Source: Nitrospirota bacterium (GTDB taxonomy: Bacteria > Nitrospirota > 9FT-COMBO-42-15 > HDB-SIOI813). From it: a DNA stretch of 34,604 nt. The notes under the pieces were generated by a model that did no database searches, had not been told where the DNA came from, and was given only the letters and a program-made list of their open reading frames with translations. The position numbers and the translations under genes were made by a program. This document shows, in pieces, positions 8,269 through 15,300 of this stretch. Each line of letters starts with the position of its first letter. The first letter of the stretch is position 1. The stretch spans positions 1-34,604 of the forward strand of contig JACRGV010000011.1 in NCBI GenBank assembly GCA_016212215.1. Reading direction: 5' to 3'.

Positions 8269-8661
8269 TATACTCTTGAGAAGTATGCCTTCTTTTTCAG
8301 ATGCCTTTATTAATCTTTTTGTGAAACCTTTCCTGCTTATAATCGCAAAAAGGAAGGTGTTTTCTCATATCTCCATTGTCTTCAGGATAGAAAAATATGT
8401 GGTTGTCTCTGATACCTTTTCTGAAAGGTTGGCATCATTTAAATATTCTGATAAAGAATCCTGAAGCCTCCTGATTAATTCAGTCTCCATCTGCCTGTCA
8501 GCAAGAAAATAGAGTCCTGGTTTTCCTCTTAAGAACTCCTTAATAAGCGTGGTCTTACCAACCCTCCTCCTGCCATATATGACTATAAAGCCCGCACCAT
8601 TTCTACTATATTCAGTCTCAATGGCATCAATATCTGATTTCCTGTTTATAAATTTGTTCAT
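8269..8661 (-). pseudogene. Truncated archaeal-type P-loop ATPase remnant
   Basis: The first 98 codons encode a good ATPase N-terminus: FINRKSDIDAIETEY, then Walker A IVIYGRRRVGKTTLIKEFL, as in the Arch_ATPase/DUF234 family (usually 400 residues or more). The frame hits TGA at 8367-8365. Reading on through it gives [20 protein letters not shown] and GILLKSI, which resembles the extreme C-terminus of the same family. The middle, including Walker B, is missing, so this is an internal-deletion remnant. It ends about 27 bp before the fcl start and its remains now form the fcl leader. A short product of 98 residues could still be made but would lack catalysis. Confidence 0.75.
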
Positions 8662-8690
8662 CGGTTTTATTTTATCATAATTAGAAACCG
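8662..8690. promoter_or_regulatory. Inverted repeat upstream of ATPase remnant
   Basis: CGGTTT (8662-8667) and AAACCG (8685-8690) with a 17-nt AT-rich centre, directly abutting the ATG at 8661. The arms are short and would mean little alone, but the arrangement matches those upstream of the other two ATPase genes. Confidence 0.35.
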
Positions 8691-8715
8691 CTTTATATTC
8701 AATAACTCAGTTGGA

Positions 8716-8844
8716 TCATTTATGGGAATAGTAACAGCCGTTCAGAGTAGTCTTACCGCACCGCCTTGGGCCATAAACAATAATTACTTTGCTGGGTTGG
8801 AGTAACTTTATTAGATTTTCTAATTGCTTTTGAGGAATATACAT
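8716..8844 (-). pseudogene. N-terminal fragment of an AAA_14 ATPase
   Basis: A 42-codon open frame starts MYIPQKQLENLIKLLQPSKV and continues to IIVYGPRRCGKTTLNG, a canonical Walker A for AAA_14/DUF4143 ATPases. It stops after YYSHK; the rest of the usual 380-450 residue protein is absent. This is a second broken P-loop ATPase next to the first and of a different subtype. An inverted repeat lies upstream at 8865-8900. Confidence 0.7.
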
Positions 8845-8864
8845 CTTCAAATAAATATTGTCAC

Positions 8865-8900
8865 TTGATTGACTATATTATATATAATTCAGTCAATTAA
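8865..8900. promoter_or_regulatory. Inverted repeat upstream of AAA_14 fragment
   Basis: TTGATTGACT (8865-8874) and AGTCAATTAA (8891-8900) pair at 9 of 10 positions around a 16-nt AT-rich centre. It lies between the stop of the GT4 gene (8924) and the start of the ATPase fragment (8844). It could be an operator for the fragment or a weak terminator for the GT4 gene. Confidence 0.45.
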
Positions 8901-8923
8901 GGCACCCAATACTTCAACTTTTT

Positions 8924-10219
8924 TCATTTCTCAATCTCCATTTTTAAAACCCCTAACACCATATCCTGATACTGTTCAGCAAAAGCAAGCCTTCTCTTTG
9001 GTAAATCTTCTTTCGCACGGTTCATACGTTTCCGGTCTTCCTCAATACTATTCTCATTTGCCCATAAACTCCACATCTTCTCAGCGAGGTCTTTGGGATC
9101 TTTGGGATCGAAGAATATGCCGCCAGGCGGATTCTGTTCTCTGTGCACTTCTATGTCAGAGAGCATAATTTGCTTTCCCATAGACTTGGCCTCTTCAACT
9201 GTAGTGCTCCACCCTTCAAAAAAGGAGGGATTAATCAATGAAATGGAATAACGCATCAGAGCTATCACATCAGCACGTGGTACAAGACCCAGCATCCTGA
9301 AATTTTCTTTGAGATTATTCTGTTCAATATAGGTACAGAGCGATTTGATAAGATCCGGCTGTCTGTAGTCATTAGCATTTCCGGTTGAAAATACAAGGAC
9401 ATCCCGCCCCGTCTTTTTCAAGATATGGAGGGCCTCAATAACCACACGATGGTTCTTGTGCCCCCAGAACTGATTTGGTACATAGAAAAAAGGACCTTTA
9501 AATTTATAGCTATCCTCTAAATCCTCTAATGGCGGTATATCAGTCTTGCTGTTAAGACCTGCCACAAATTGAAGGACGCTGGACTTATTTACACAATCAG
9601 GGGCAAAATCGGCAAGGTCTTTTCTTGCATCATAACTGCTGAGGATCAGCCCTGTACATCGCCTGCATATATTTTTATAATGCCAGTTACGGGATTTAAT
9701 CTCATTATCACTGAAAACATCTTTTAGATGTAAGTGTTGAAAATCAGGGATCCAGCCAAGTGAAGGGATTCTTGCATGAGTCCCCAGAAAGCCTGAATGA
9801 GACAATAAGGATACGTTATGTTTTCGTAAGAGCCGCTCCAATAAGATATCATAACCGAAATTGTTTCTTGTAATATATCTTGATGCCCAAAGCAAAAGAG
9901 AGGTATCAAAAAGGCTTGACAGAATGACCCTGAGGAATGAACCCCTGACGGAAGGGTTATCATCATTACCTGACTTTGCAAACAATATATCCCTTATCTG
10001 CCAGATATTATCAGGGACATCCAGCAGGCTTGACTTCACCACCTCTACCGCCGGAAAATCCCTGAACATCTTCATATCCGTCTTTAATCCGACAAATACG
10101 ACAGGCTCAATCTTTCTGTCAGGTAACAGATATATTGCATTGAATAAATTAGAAAAATAATTTACCCCGCCCAGCCACCCTTCATTTAATTGATCAAATA
10201 CAAAACCTACTCGTATCAT
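8924..10219 (-). CDS. GT4-type glycosyltransferase
   Basis: A 431-residue GT-B glycosyltransferase. The N-terminal domain begins IRVGFVFDQLNEGWLGGVNY with the glycine-rich acceptor loop (WLGGVNYFSNL). The C-terminal domain has FYVPNQFWGHKNHRVVIEAL, VFSTGN, FRMLGLVPRADVIALMRYS and the donor-binding signature INPSFFEGWSTTVEEAKSMG (E-x7-E-like). It ends in the usual GGIFFDPKDPKDLAEKMW segment. It probably adds one sugar to a lipid-linked glycan at the inner face of the membrane; donor and acceptor are unknown. The gene is separated from fcl by two ATPase remnants and from the next upstream gene by 350 bp of repeats. ATG 10219 has no clear ribosome binding site but the following residues fit the family start. 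No repeat insert is present. Confidence 0.87.
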   Translation of the reverse strand: MIRVGFVFDQLNEGWLGGVNYFSNLFNAIYLLPDRKIEPVVFVGLKTDMKMFRDFPAVEVVKSSLLDVPDNIWQIRDILFAKSGNDDNPSVRGSFLRVILSSLFDTSLLLWASRYITRNNFGYDILLERLLRKHNVSLLSHSGFLGTHARIPSLGWIPDFQHLHLKDVFSDNEIKSRNWHYKNICRRCTGLILSSYDARKDLADFAPDCVNKSSVLQFVAGLNSKTDIPPLEDLEDSYKFKGPFFYVPNQFWGHKNHRVVIEALHILKKTGRDVLVFSTGNANDYRQPDLIKSLCTYIEQNNLKENFRMLGLVPRADVIALMRYSISLINPSFFEGWSTTVEEAKSMGKQIMLSDIEVHREQNPPGGIFFDPKDPKDLAEKMWSLWANENSIEEDRKRMNRAKEDLPKRRLAFAEQYQDMVLGVLKMEIEK

Positions 10220-10254
10220 GGTATAAACATTTGTAAAGAACTATTAAACATTGA

Positions 10255-10545
10255 AACGCCCATGAGCGGGGCGCTCACAAGGGGGATGAAAATATGGCGG
10301 TTCAATCTTGTCATTCCCGAAGTTTTTTATCGGGAATCTGATTTGTAAGCCATTTCCCCGATAGAGACCTTCGGGGATAACAGAAAAGGATTTTCGGTTG
10401 AACTCCCATGAACCGAAGGTTCACAAAGGGCAATGAAAACCCCACCCCCACCCGGACCCTCTCCCTGAGATAGAGGGTGCTTAGTTTTTATCCCCTCCCC
10501 TTCAAGGGGAGGGTTAGGGTGGGGATGGGGTTGATTTTCGGATGA
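10255..10545. repeat. Intergenic repeat composite C-E-C-A
   Basis: The 350-bp gap 10220-10569 holds no gene and is nearly all repeat. In order: a C module in reverse (TGAGC/GCTCA stem, 10258-10290); module E with TTCCCGA-agttttttat-CGGGAA and CCCCGA...TCGGGG hairpins (10311-10384); a reverse C with a TGAACC/GGTTCA stem preceded by GATTTTCGGTTGAA (10392-10436); a reverse A (10438-10530); and the boundary motif GATTTTCGGATGAA (10531-10544). This is the only copy of E seen. Confidence 0.93.
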
Positions 10546-10569
10546 ATAATTTCTGTAGATATATCATCA

Positions 10570-10911
10570 CTATTCAGGTTGCTCGCTTACTTCTTTTATT
10601 TTAGAAATAACTTCCTCTATAGATGGTTTATCGCAGGGTATATGACCTTCCGGATATTCAACTGGATGATAGTGCCATTCTTTTAAATTATCATATCCGA
10701 ATATTCTTTGACCATTCTCAATCAATGCAAAATCCATCCTTTCATTTCTGGCATTATAACGCACAGCTATAAAGAGTTTTTCACCTATATGAATATTAGC
10801 TTTAAAGGATCGCGGCGTATTTAATAGGATTTCAAACCTGTATCCAGAAAAATACTTTTCTATAGAGTTATTTATATCTGAAAGGAAGTCATCAACATTG
10901 TATATACTCAT
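10570..10911 (-). CDS. TumE-like (DUF6516) toxin candidate
   Basis: A 113-residue protein. A variable N-terminal half contains FEILLNTPRSFKANIHIGEK. The C-terminal half, FIAVRYNARNERMDFALIEN followed by RIFGYDNLKEWHYHPVEYPE and CDKPSIEEVISKIKEV, has the YDN...W-H-H pattern and the PSIEEVI tail I associate with DUF6516/TumE toxins of type II toxin-antitoxin modules. Assignment is by pattern recognition only. Its ATG overlaps the stop of the preceding small gene by 4 bp (ATGA), which is the normal coupled antitoxin-toxin arrangement. It looks intact, unlike the other toxin genes in this stretch. The likely activity of the toxin is not known to me with certainty. Confidence 0.6.
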   Translation of the reverse strand: MSIYNVDDFLSDINNSIEKYFSGYRFEILLNTPRSFKANIHIGEKLFIAVRYNARNERMDFALIENGQRIFGYDNLKEWHYHPVEYPEGHIPCDKPSIEEVISKIKEVSEQPE

Positions 10912-11234
10912 TTCTTTTTCACACCTTTGAGTCTGGTCAGCGCTGATAAAAGTTCTTTTTTCTCCATTCCTAACATCTCCCAGTCCATAAAATCACTTTC
11001 TACTTCATAGCTGTGTTTGTCTTGTATCTTATCTTCATCCCAATTTCTTTCAAATTCATAAAATGGAAGCCCGTATTTCTCCTCAAATTTTAATATTTCG
11101 TTATTAAATTTCGCAAGCCTGCTCTCAATTGCAGAAAAAAGTATATCGTCTATCTTTTCCCTCAAGATAACTTCCCCAAAAGACTCTACAAGTGCATTAT
11201 ATAAATCTTTATCTATTTCCAATATATTAGGCAT
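10908..11234 (-). CDS. TumA-like antitoxin candidate
   Basis: A 108-residue, highly charged protein with predicted helices: LEIDKDLYNALVESFGEVIL, then FNNEILKFEEKYGLPFYEFE, then an acidic linker and HSYEVESDFMDWEMLGMEKK. The KYG-x-x-F-x-x-F and H-x-x-E-x-D-x-x-x-W pattern is that of small antitoxins found directly before DUF6516 toxins. The start is firm: GAGGAGGG sits 5 nt before ATG 11234. That ribosome binding site lies inside the 3' end of a broken PIN-domain gene, so the pair was apparently placed directly into, or next to, an older module. Function is inferred mainly from pairing. Confidence 0.55.
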   Translation of the reverse strand: MPNILEIDKDLYNALVESFGEVILREKIDDILFSAIESRLAKFNNEILKFEEKYGLPFYEFERNWDEDKIQDKHSYEVESDFMDWEMLGMEKKELLSALTRLKGVKKK

Positions 11235-11388
11235 AATTACCCTCCTCAGGTCGAATTATATCATTTCTTTTTTTGCACCCTACCTCACTATTGATAATTA
11301 AAGTGTTGATAAACTCTTGAGCATTCTTTGAACCGGCGGTGTGGTATATAATAATATTTGTGTCAATCAGGTATTCACTTACAGGCAT
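11227..11388 (-). pseudogene. Truncated PIN-domain (VapC-like) toxin
   Basis: A 53-codon frame begins MPVSEYLIDTNIIIYHTAGS, continuing KNAQEFINTLIINSE. YLIDTNIIIYH is the first catalytic Asp block of a PIN RNase. After about 37 residues the match ends and the frame passes into the leader of the TumA-like gene (CKKRNDIIRPEEGNYA). A working PIN domain needs about 120-140 residues and further acidic residues, so this is dead. Its ATG overlaps the 3' end of the antitoxin gene 11375-11611 by 14 bp in another frame, the classical antitoxin-toxin overlap. Confidence 0.72.
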
Positions 11389-11611
11389 CCCGTTCCCAGC
11401 TTTCCCTTAGTATTCGTGTTTCCTCTTCAACATTTATATCTTTATATATACCTGAGGTATCTGCAACAATCTTTTTTAATTCAATTTCCGAAGCAGTTTC
11501 TTCCATCTCATCATAAATTAGATGAACCTTAATTCTTTTACATGGTAATTTCTTGTCAATATATTTTATCTGCCCATCTTCGATAATTGCTTCAGCTATT
11601 TTGTGTCCCAC
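11375..11611 (-). CDS. Antitoxin of a broken PIN toxin module
   Basis: A 78-residue protein: KIAEAIIEDGQIKYIDKKLP at the N-terminus, then RIKVHLIYDE and a helical C-terminus with SGIYKDINVEEETRILRESWER. An N-terminal beta-strand DNA-binding part and a helical toxin-wrapping tail are typical of antitoxins paired with PIN toxins. The reading starts at GTG 11611 with GAGAAGGA 3-4 nt before it. The partner toxin is truncated (11227-11388), so this is an orphan antitoxin. A 10-bp palindrome CTTTATAAAG (11624-11633) and a repeated ATATCAT (11646-11659) upstream could be its operator; that is inference. Confidence 0.6.
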   Translation of the reverse strand: MGHKIAEAIIEDGQIKYIDKKLPCKRIKVHLIYDEMEETASEIELKKIVADTSGIYKDINVEEETRILRESWERDACK

Positions 11612-11633
11612 AGTTCCTTCTCCCTTTATAAAG

Positions 11634-11861
11634 TTTTCGTTATAATATCATATATCATGGAATATTAAGAAAACTACAATATTTAATTTAAACCCAGAAC
11701 AAGTTATTTTTTATCTCCGTTTCTGTAAGAGTAAATAGAAATTACGTTTAAATGTCTCATTGAATGATATCTGTTTAGAAAGTATGATACCAAAATTTCC
11801 TTTTGGTTGAAGATAATTGCATAATAGTGATCAATCAATGAATCCCTTATTCTTTCATAAG
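11634..11861. other. AT-rich stretch without an intact gene
   Basis: No complete gene is seen. On the minus strand a 58-codon open stretch (about 11880 to 11704) with no usable start reads LWKNILTYERIRDSLIDHYY and onward, and a neighbouring frame gives FNETFKRNFYLLLQKRR before a stop. This suggests frameshifted remains of an unidentified gene, but I do not recognise a family. The right-hand end would contain the promoter of the antitoxin at 11611. Confidence 0.4.
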
Positions 11862-11933
11862 TTAGTATATTCTTCCAGAGTTAATGTGTAAGCTTAACTT
11901 CCTGAAAATCTTTTCCATCTCGCTCTTTTTCAT
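11862..11933 (-). pseudogene. HicA-like toxin N-terminal fragment
   Basis: A 23-codon frame, MKKSEMEKIFRKLSLHINSG then RIY and stop, resembles the first helix and turn of HicA/YcfA mRNA interferases. It starts inside the ATGA overlapping the stop of the HicB-like gene, as a real hicA partner would. The His-containing core and the rest of the domain are absent. Confidence 0.4.
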
Positions 11934-12226
11934 TTGGTCTCTATTACTTCTTCTAAATATTCAAGCCATTTTTTCGGTAATATACCAAGACCGTCCTTGT
12001 CTTCCCTCAGATCCTCATAAATATTCACAATCTACTGACACAAACTATTGATTGCCTCAAACTCTGTATCTGCATAAGCAAATGCCTCTATATCATCAAA
12101 TGATGCTACAGTTATATTTTCCCCTCGTTCTATCGTGATATAAATGGGCTTTTTAAAAATATACTTTGAATGTTTTAATGTATTTAATGGAATTATTTTA
12201 AAATGTCCTTCTATTGTATTAATCAA
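11930..12226 (-). pseudogene. HicB-like antitoxin with in-frame amber stop
   Basis: The first 64 codons encode MINTIEGHFKIIPLNTLKHS and a segment IYITIERGENITVASFDDIE, FAYADTEFEAINSLCQ. A single TAG follows (12034-12032). The same frame continues with IVNIYEDLREDKDGLGILPK and KWLEYLEEVIETK before TGA. The two halves join into one sensible roughly 98-residue protein of the short HicB-like type (beta strands, then a helix with a ..LYEDL-x-D.. tail), so the amber codon is best read as a nonsense mutation. Amber suppression or a sequencing error is possible. The downstream partner is also truncated. Confidence 0.6.
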
Positions 12227-12248
12227 TTTCTTAGAAAGGATTCTATAT

Positions 12249-12425
12249 TGTTCATCCGGAAATCAACCCCATCCCCACCCTAACCCTCCCCTTGAAGGGG
12301 AGGGGATAAAAACTAAGCACCCTCTCCCTCAGGGAGAGTGTCCGGGTGAGGGTGGGGTTGTTTCATCCTGAGCCTCATTTTCATGTACCTTTGTGAGCCG
12401 AAGGCTTATGAGGGTTCATTCCAAT
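12249..12425. repeat. Intergenic A + C repeat composite
   Basis: Boundary motif TTCATCCGGAAATC, a full module A (12265-12361), then module C with stem TGAGCC-gaa-GGCTTA and GAGGGTTCATTCC at the end. It fills nearly the whole gap between the HicB-like pseudogene and the MbcA-type gene. Confidence 0.93.
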
Positions 12426-12440
12426 ATCCGGTGTCCTGTT

Positions 12441-12803
12441 TTACAAGGGTAGTCCGTGTGCGGCATTCCACAATTCTTCGCGGACAAGATCAAAACCGCG
12501 GGGGTCCAAGACCAGCCGCAGCGGAATTGATCCTCCAAGTGCCCGATTGGGTTCGTGAAACCATTCAGTAATCGCATCTTCATTCAAAGACTTCAAGGCA
12601 AGGGCAATAAGCTCCTGCAGCCTGATCAACGGATAATACTGCGCCGGCGGACCATCCTCTAACCAGCGGTAGACGGTCCTGATGCCGGTATCCAACAGCA
12701 GGGAAAGCTCCCCATCAGACGGATTTAAAAGACGCTTGATTTCAGCAACCGGGTTATCGGTCTTTCTTGCCCGGACTGGTCTATGTTTGGCAATTGCAGG
12801 CAT
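12441..12803 (-). CDS. MbcA/ParS/Xre-type antitoxin, orphan
   Basis: A 120-residue protein. Residues about 20-60 form a helix-turn-helix region (EIKRLLNPSDGELSLLLDTG, then TVYRWLEDGPPAQYYPLIRL). The C-terminal part ITEWFHEPNRALGGSIPLRL, with DPRGFDLVREELWN after it, is the toxin-binding domain (DUF2384) of MbcA/ParS/Xre antitoxins, in which the WxxxPNxALGGxxPL pattern is diagnostic. The usual partner is a RES-domain NAD+-degrading toxin. None is seen: a repeat follows downstream and an MscS gene lies upstream. The gene is clearly richer in G+C than its neighbours, which suggests transfer. The start has only a weak AAGAGA site. A well-formed promoter with a palindrome in its spacer lies 18-46 bp upstream, fitting autorepression. 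Confidence 0.75.
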   Translation of the reverse strand: MPAIAKHRPVRARKTDNPVAEIKRLLNPSDGELSLLLDTGIRTVYRWLEDGPPAQYYPLIRLQELIALALKSLNEDAITEWFHEPNRALGGSIPLRLVLDPRGFDLVREELWNAAHGLPL

Positions 12804-12820
12804 AAGTTTCTCTTCACTTC

Positions 12821-12849
12821 AATATAGTATATGACTGTCATTATGTCAA
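12821..12849 (-). promoter_or_regulatory. Sigma-70 promoter with spacer palindrome
   Basis: On the minus strand: TTGACA (12849-12844), a 17-nt spacer, then TATATT (12826-12821). The spacer holds the 11-bp palindrome ATGAC-A-GTCAT (12831-12841). The leader to ATG 12803 would be about 10 nt. A repressor bound in the spacer would block RNA polymerase directly; the antitoxin encoded here is the natural candidate. Confidence 0.7.
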
Positions 12850-12961
12850 TATTTTATGATAATATTTCTGTAACACTCGTCATTACTGATTGCTGTCTGC
12901 GTACTTTTTATATACGTCATCACACTCTCGAGGGGTGAGTCTGATAGGGGCAGGTCACCTA

Positions 12962-13999
12962 TTAACTATTACCTCTTACCTGTCTTTTTACATACACCAC
13001 TCTCTGCGGATATGGAATCTCAATGCCTTCTTCCCTGAATCTTTTAAACACCCTCTTCAATATCTGATGCTGTACAGACTTCTGATTTTCATACTCACGG
13101 ATATGGCAGACAATCTCAAAATCAATGGATGATTCACCAAGTTTGTGAAATCTGACTGAAGATGATGTCCCGCAAATTTCATGTATCTCATCAGCCGCCT
13201 TTTCCATCTCTTCAGTAAGTACCTGTTCTACTCTATCAGGGTCTGCGTTATAGCTTACGGATATTGGGATTGAGATGGCCATCTCCTTATCAGGGAGTGA
13301 ATAGTTTGTTACAATGCTCTGAGAAAGTTTATTGTTAGGTATAATCACCATATTATTCGGAAGCATCCTGATTCGGGTAGTCCTCCAGGTAATATCATCT
13401 ACATATCCCTCCTGACCTGATTCGAGCCTTACAAAATCCCCCACCTTCACTGACTTCTCCACCAGTATGTGAATACCTGCGAAAAGATTTGACAGTGTAT
13501 CCTGAAGTGCAAGTGCTACAGCAAGACCTCCGACACCCATTGCAGTGATCAGAGGGGCAATGGATATGCCTAACACGCTAAGCGTTATCAGTACTCCAAG
13601 AATAATAATCGTAATCTTAACAATACCGTGTGCAAGACCGGTTGATGGGATGGGGAGATTTGATTTCCTGATGTAGTGGTCAAGTATCTTGCCTGAGAGA
13701 CCGGCAATAGCAAAAGCAATAGACATGATAACTATTACATGTATTGCCTTTGAGATATAAAAGACATAATTCTCAGGTAATCCGGATATTGCAACCCCGA
13801 TATAAAGACCAATTGCAATAGTCAGGTAAATTGAAGGGGTCTTAATTGCACTGATGATAATATCATCAATATCAGTCTCAGTCTTATCTGCCCAGCGTTG
13901 CAGTGTCTTAGCCGCAACACCCCTGACAATAAACAGGATAACCATTGACAGCAATGAAATTATTGCAGGTATGAGGATATTTTTAAAATTATCGTCCAT
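12962..13999 (-). CDS. Small-conductance mechanosensitive channel (MscS family)
   Basis: A 345-residue inner-membrane channel. About five membrane segments lie before residue 170 (ILIPAIISLLSMVILFIV at 8-25; further ones near 56-72, 83-103, 128-145). The pore helix follows: APLITAMGVGGLAVALALQD and TLSNLFAGIHIL, with the Gly/Ala packing pattern of MscS TM3. The beta domain has VKVGDFVRLESGQEGYVDDI and the PNNMVIIPNNKLSQSIVTNY signature, and a C-terminal alpha/beta domain ends near IPYPQRVVYVKRQ. It opens under membrane tension to release osmolytes. It starts 8 bp after the stop of the PATAN protein, so they are probably co-transcribed. It has five rather than three membrane helices, as in YbdG/YnaI-like members. 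Confidence 0.92.
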   Translation of the reverse strand: MDDNFKNILIPAIISLLSMVILFIVRGVAAKTLQRWADKTETDIDDIIISAIKTPSIYLTIAIGLYIGVAISGLPENYVFYISKAIHVIVIMSIAFAIAGLSGKILDHYIRKSNLPIPSTGLAHGIVKITIIILGVLITLSVLGISIAPLITAMGVGGLAVALALQDTLSNLFAGIHILVEKSVKVGDFVRLESGQEGYVDDITWRTTRIRMLPNNMVIIPNNKLSQSIVTNYSLPDKEMAISIPISVSYNADPDRVEQVLTEEMEKAADEIHEICGTSSSVRFHKLGESSIDFEIVCHIREYENQKSVQHQILKRVFKRFREEGIEIPYPQRVVYVKRQVRGNS

Positions 14000-14007
14000 T
14001 TGAATGT

Positions 14008-15297
14008 TTACTTTATATCATCACTACTTCCTGAAAGACCGTCCGGGCCTTTGCTGTAAATACTGTAACCTTGCGGCAGTGGTTCAAAGACAAATTTATT
14101 ACCCCATGGGTCCGTTATAATATCTTCGCTAATGAAATGTTCTTGATAAAGCGATTCAAGGGATTCCGACAATTTACCGTTTGCCTTCTGATAAAATGTA
14201 ATTGCATTTCTCAGGGAGGTCATCTCATCTACTGCTGAGGATTTCTTTAATCTATCATAAGCTGAAGAATAATCCTTGATACCGGCAATCTCTCTAATTG
14301 AGAAAAATATAAAAATGGAACTAACAATAAATATCAATATAGCAATCTGAACAGCGGTCCAGATACGTCTCTTTTCATTTTTTTCTTCATGAAGGGGTAC
14401 GTCAAATCCCTCCGGCGGGGTTGGAAAACCCCGCCTATCCAGAGATATATTATGGATAGGTGGGACATTCTTGTCCCATCCATTTTCATCCACCTTTGTG
14501 AGCGCCCCGCTCATGTTCGATTCATCCGAAGATGAGCGCAGCTCACCCTCCCCTTGCGGGAGGAGGTTAAGGGGAGGAGTGGATGTTATCTCCTCTATAA
14601 GCCCCGCTACTTTTAATGCAGCTATGTTTTTGAAGACATCAAACTCTGTAAGATTTACAAGTTGTTTGATCATACGTATATCCCTCTGCCCGTCAATCAG
14701 ATTGAAGACACTCATCTCCTCCGGGGTTAAAGAGGAAAATAATGACTCTGCTTCTTCACCTTTTAATGATTGAGAAAAGATTATATTCTCTGATGAGATA
14801 TGGGATTCAATGTATGGCCATTCATCAAGCATCCGGATACCTTCCATAAGGATGAAATCAGTTGGAATCGGTATCTGATACTCCTTTTCATATTCAATCT
14901 CCTGTGCATCAAATTTATACCATCCGTTCTTCCATCTGAATGCCTGAAATATCACATCTTTTATCTGTATCTGTAAAACATCTTTCAGATCATCCTCTGA
15001 AATTGCACCGGAGGCCGTAAGTATGTGACCGATTTTTCCACCTGTATTCTGCTGAACAATAAGGGCATCTTCAAGCGCCTTTTCAGACAGCTTCCCTAAC
15101 CCTATAAGAAGCCTCCCGACCTTCTCATTCTCTCCCATTTTGGTTGATACAGCATAGACTATCTCTCCTACGGAGAAATTTATTGATGCAACAGCCTCAC
15201 CGTTTTGGATTGTGAGTACACCGCTCTTTTTCTGGAGGTTGATGAGCTGAAATATATCGGCAATGCCGAAGTCTTTTATAGAACCTTCTAATGCCAT
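14008..15297 (-). CDS. PATAN/DUF4388 protein with repeat insert and pseudopilin-like tail
   Basis: A 429-residue protein in three parts. Residues 1-~175 are a PATAN/DUF4388 module: MALEGSIKDFGIADIFQLIN, KSGVLTIQNG, and a helical part with VGRLLIGLGKLSEKALEDAL and KIGHILTASGAISEDDLKDV. A small helical region with FNLIDGQRDIRMIKQLVNLT (about 198-230) follows. After a membrane segment (IWTAVQIAILIFIVSSIFIF, about 309-330), the C-terminus resembles the GspG/pseudopilin end (DPWGNKFVFEPLPQGYSIYS, then SKGPDGLSGSSDDI). PATAN proteins occur in gliding and pilus-related signalling; the role here is unknown. Residues about 237-298 come from repeat modules, so the linker between soluble and membrane parts is repeat-made. 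It starts 3 bp after the plsY fusion. Confidence 0.82.
   Translation of the reverse strand: MALEGSIKDFGIADIFQLINLQKKSGVLTIQNGEAVASINFSVGEIVYAVSTKMGENEKVGRLLIGLGKLSEKALEDALIVQQNTGGKIGHILTASGAISEDDLKDVLQIQIKDVIFQAFRWKNGWYKFDAQEIEYEKEYQIPIPTDFILMEGIRMLDEWPYIESHISSENIIFSQSLKGEEAESLFSSLTPEEMSVFNLIDGQRDIRMIKQLVNLTEFDVFKNIAALKVAGLIEEITSTPPLNLLPQGEGELRSSSDESNMSGALTKVDENGWDKNVPPIHNISLDRRGFPTPPEGFDVPLHEEKNEKRRIWTAVQIAILIFIVSSIFIFFSIREIAGIKDYSSAYDRLKKSSAVDEMTSLRNAITFYQKANGKLSESLESLYQEHFISEDIITDPWGNKFVFEPLPQGYSIYSKGPDGLSGSSDDIK
14402..14588. repeat. B + C + A-like composite inside the PATAN gene
   Basis: Module B (about 14408-14484, CCGGCGGGGTTGG...CATTCTTGTCCCATCC), module C (14486-14533, stem TGAGC-gcccc-GCTCA, then TTCGATTCATCCGAA), then an A-like piece with GCTCACCCTCCCC and a CTCCCCTTGCGGGAG hairpin. 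About 62 codons are read through on the minus strand without a stop. Confidence 0.9.
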
Positions 15298-15300
15298 TTC

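Noticed and set aside
12890-12961. Possible tRNA or small RNA in the gap before mscS
   Set aside because: No cloverleaf or stable hairpin could be drawn; it ends in a short CTATTAACTATTACC tract only.
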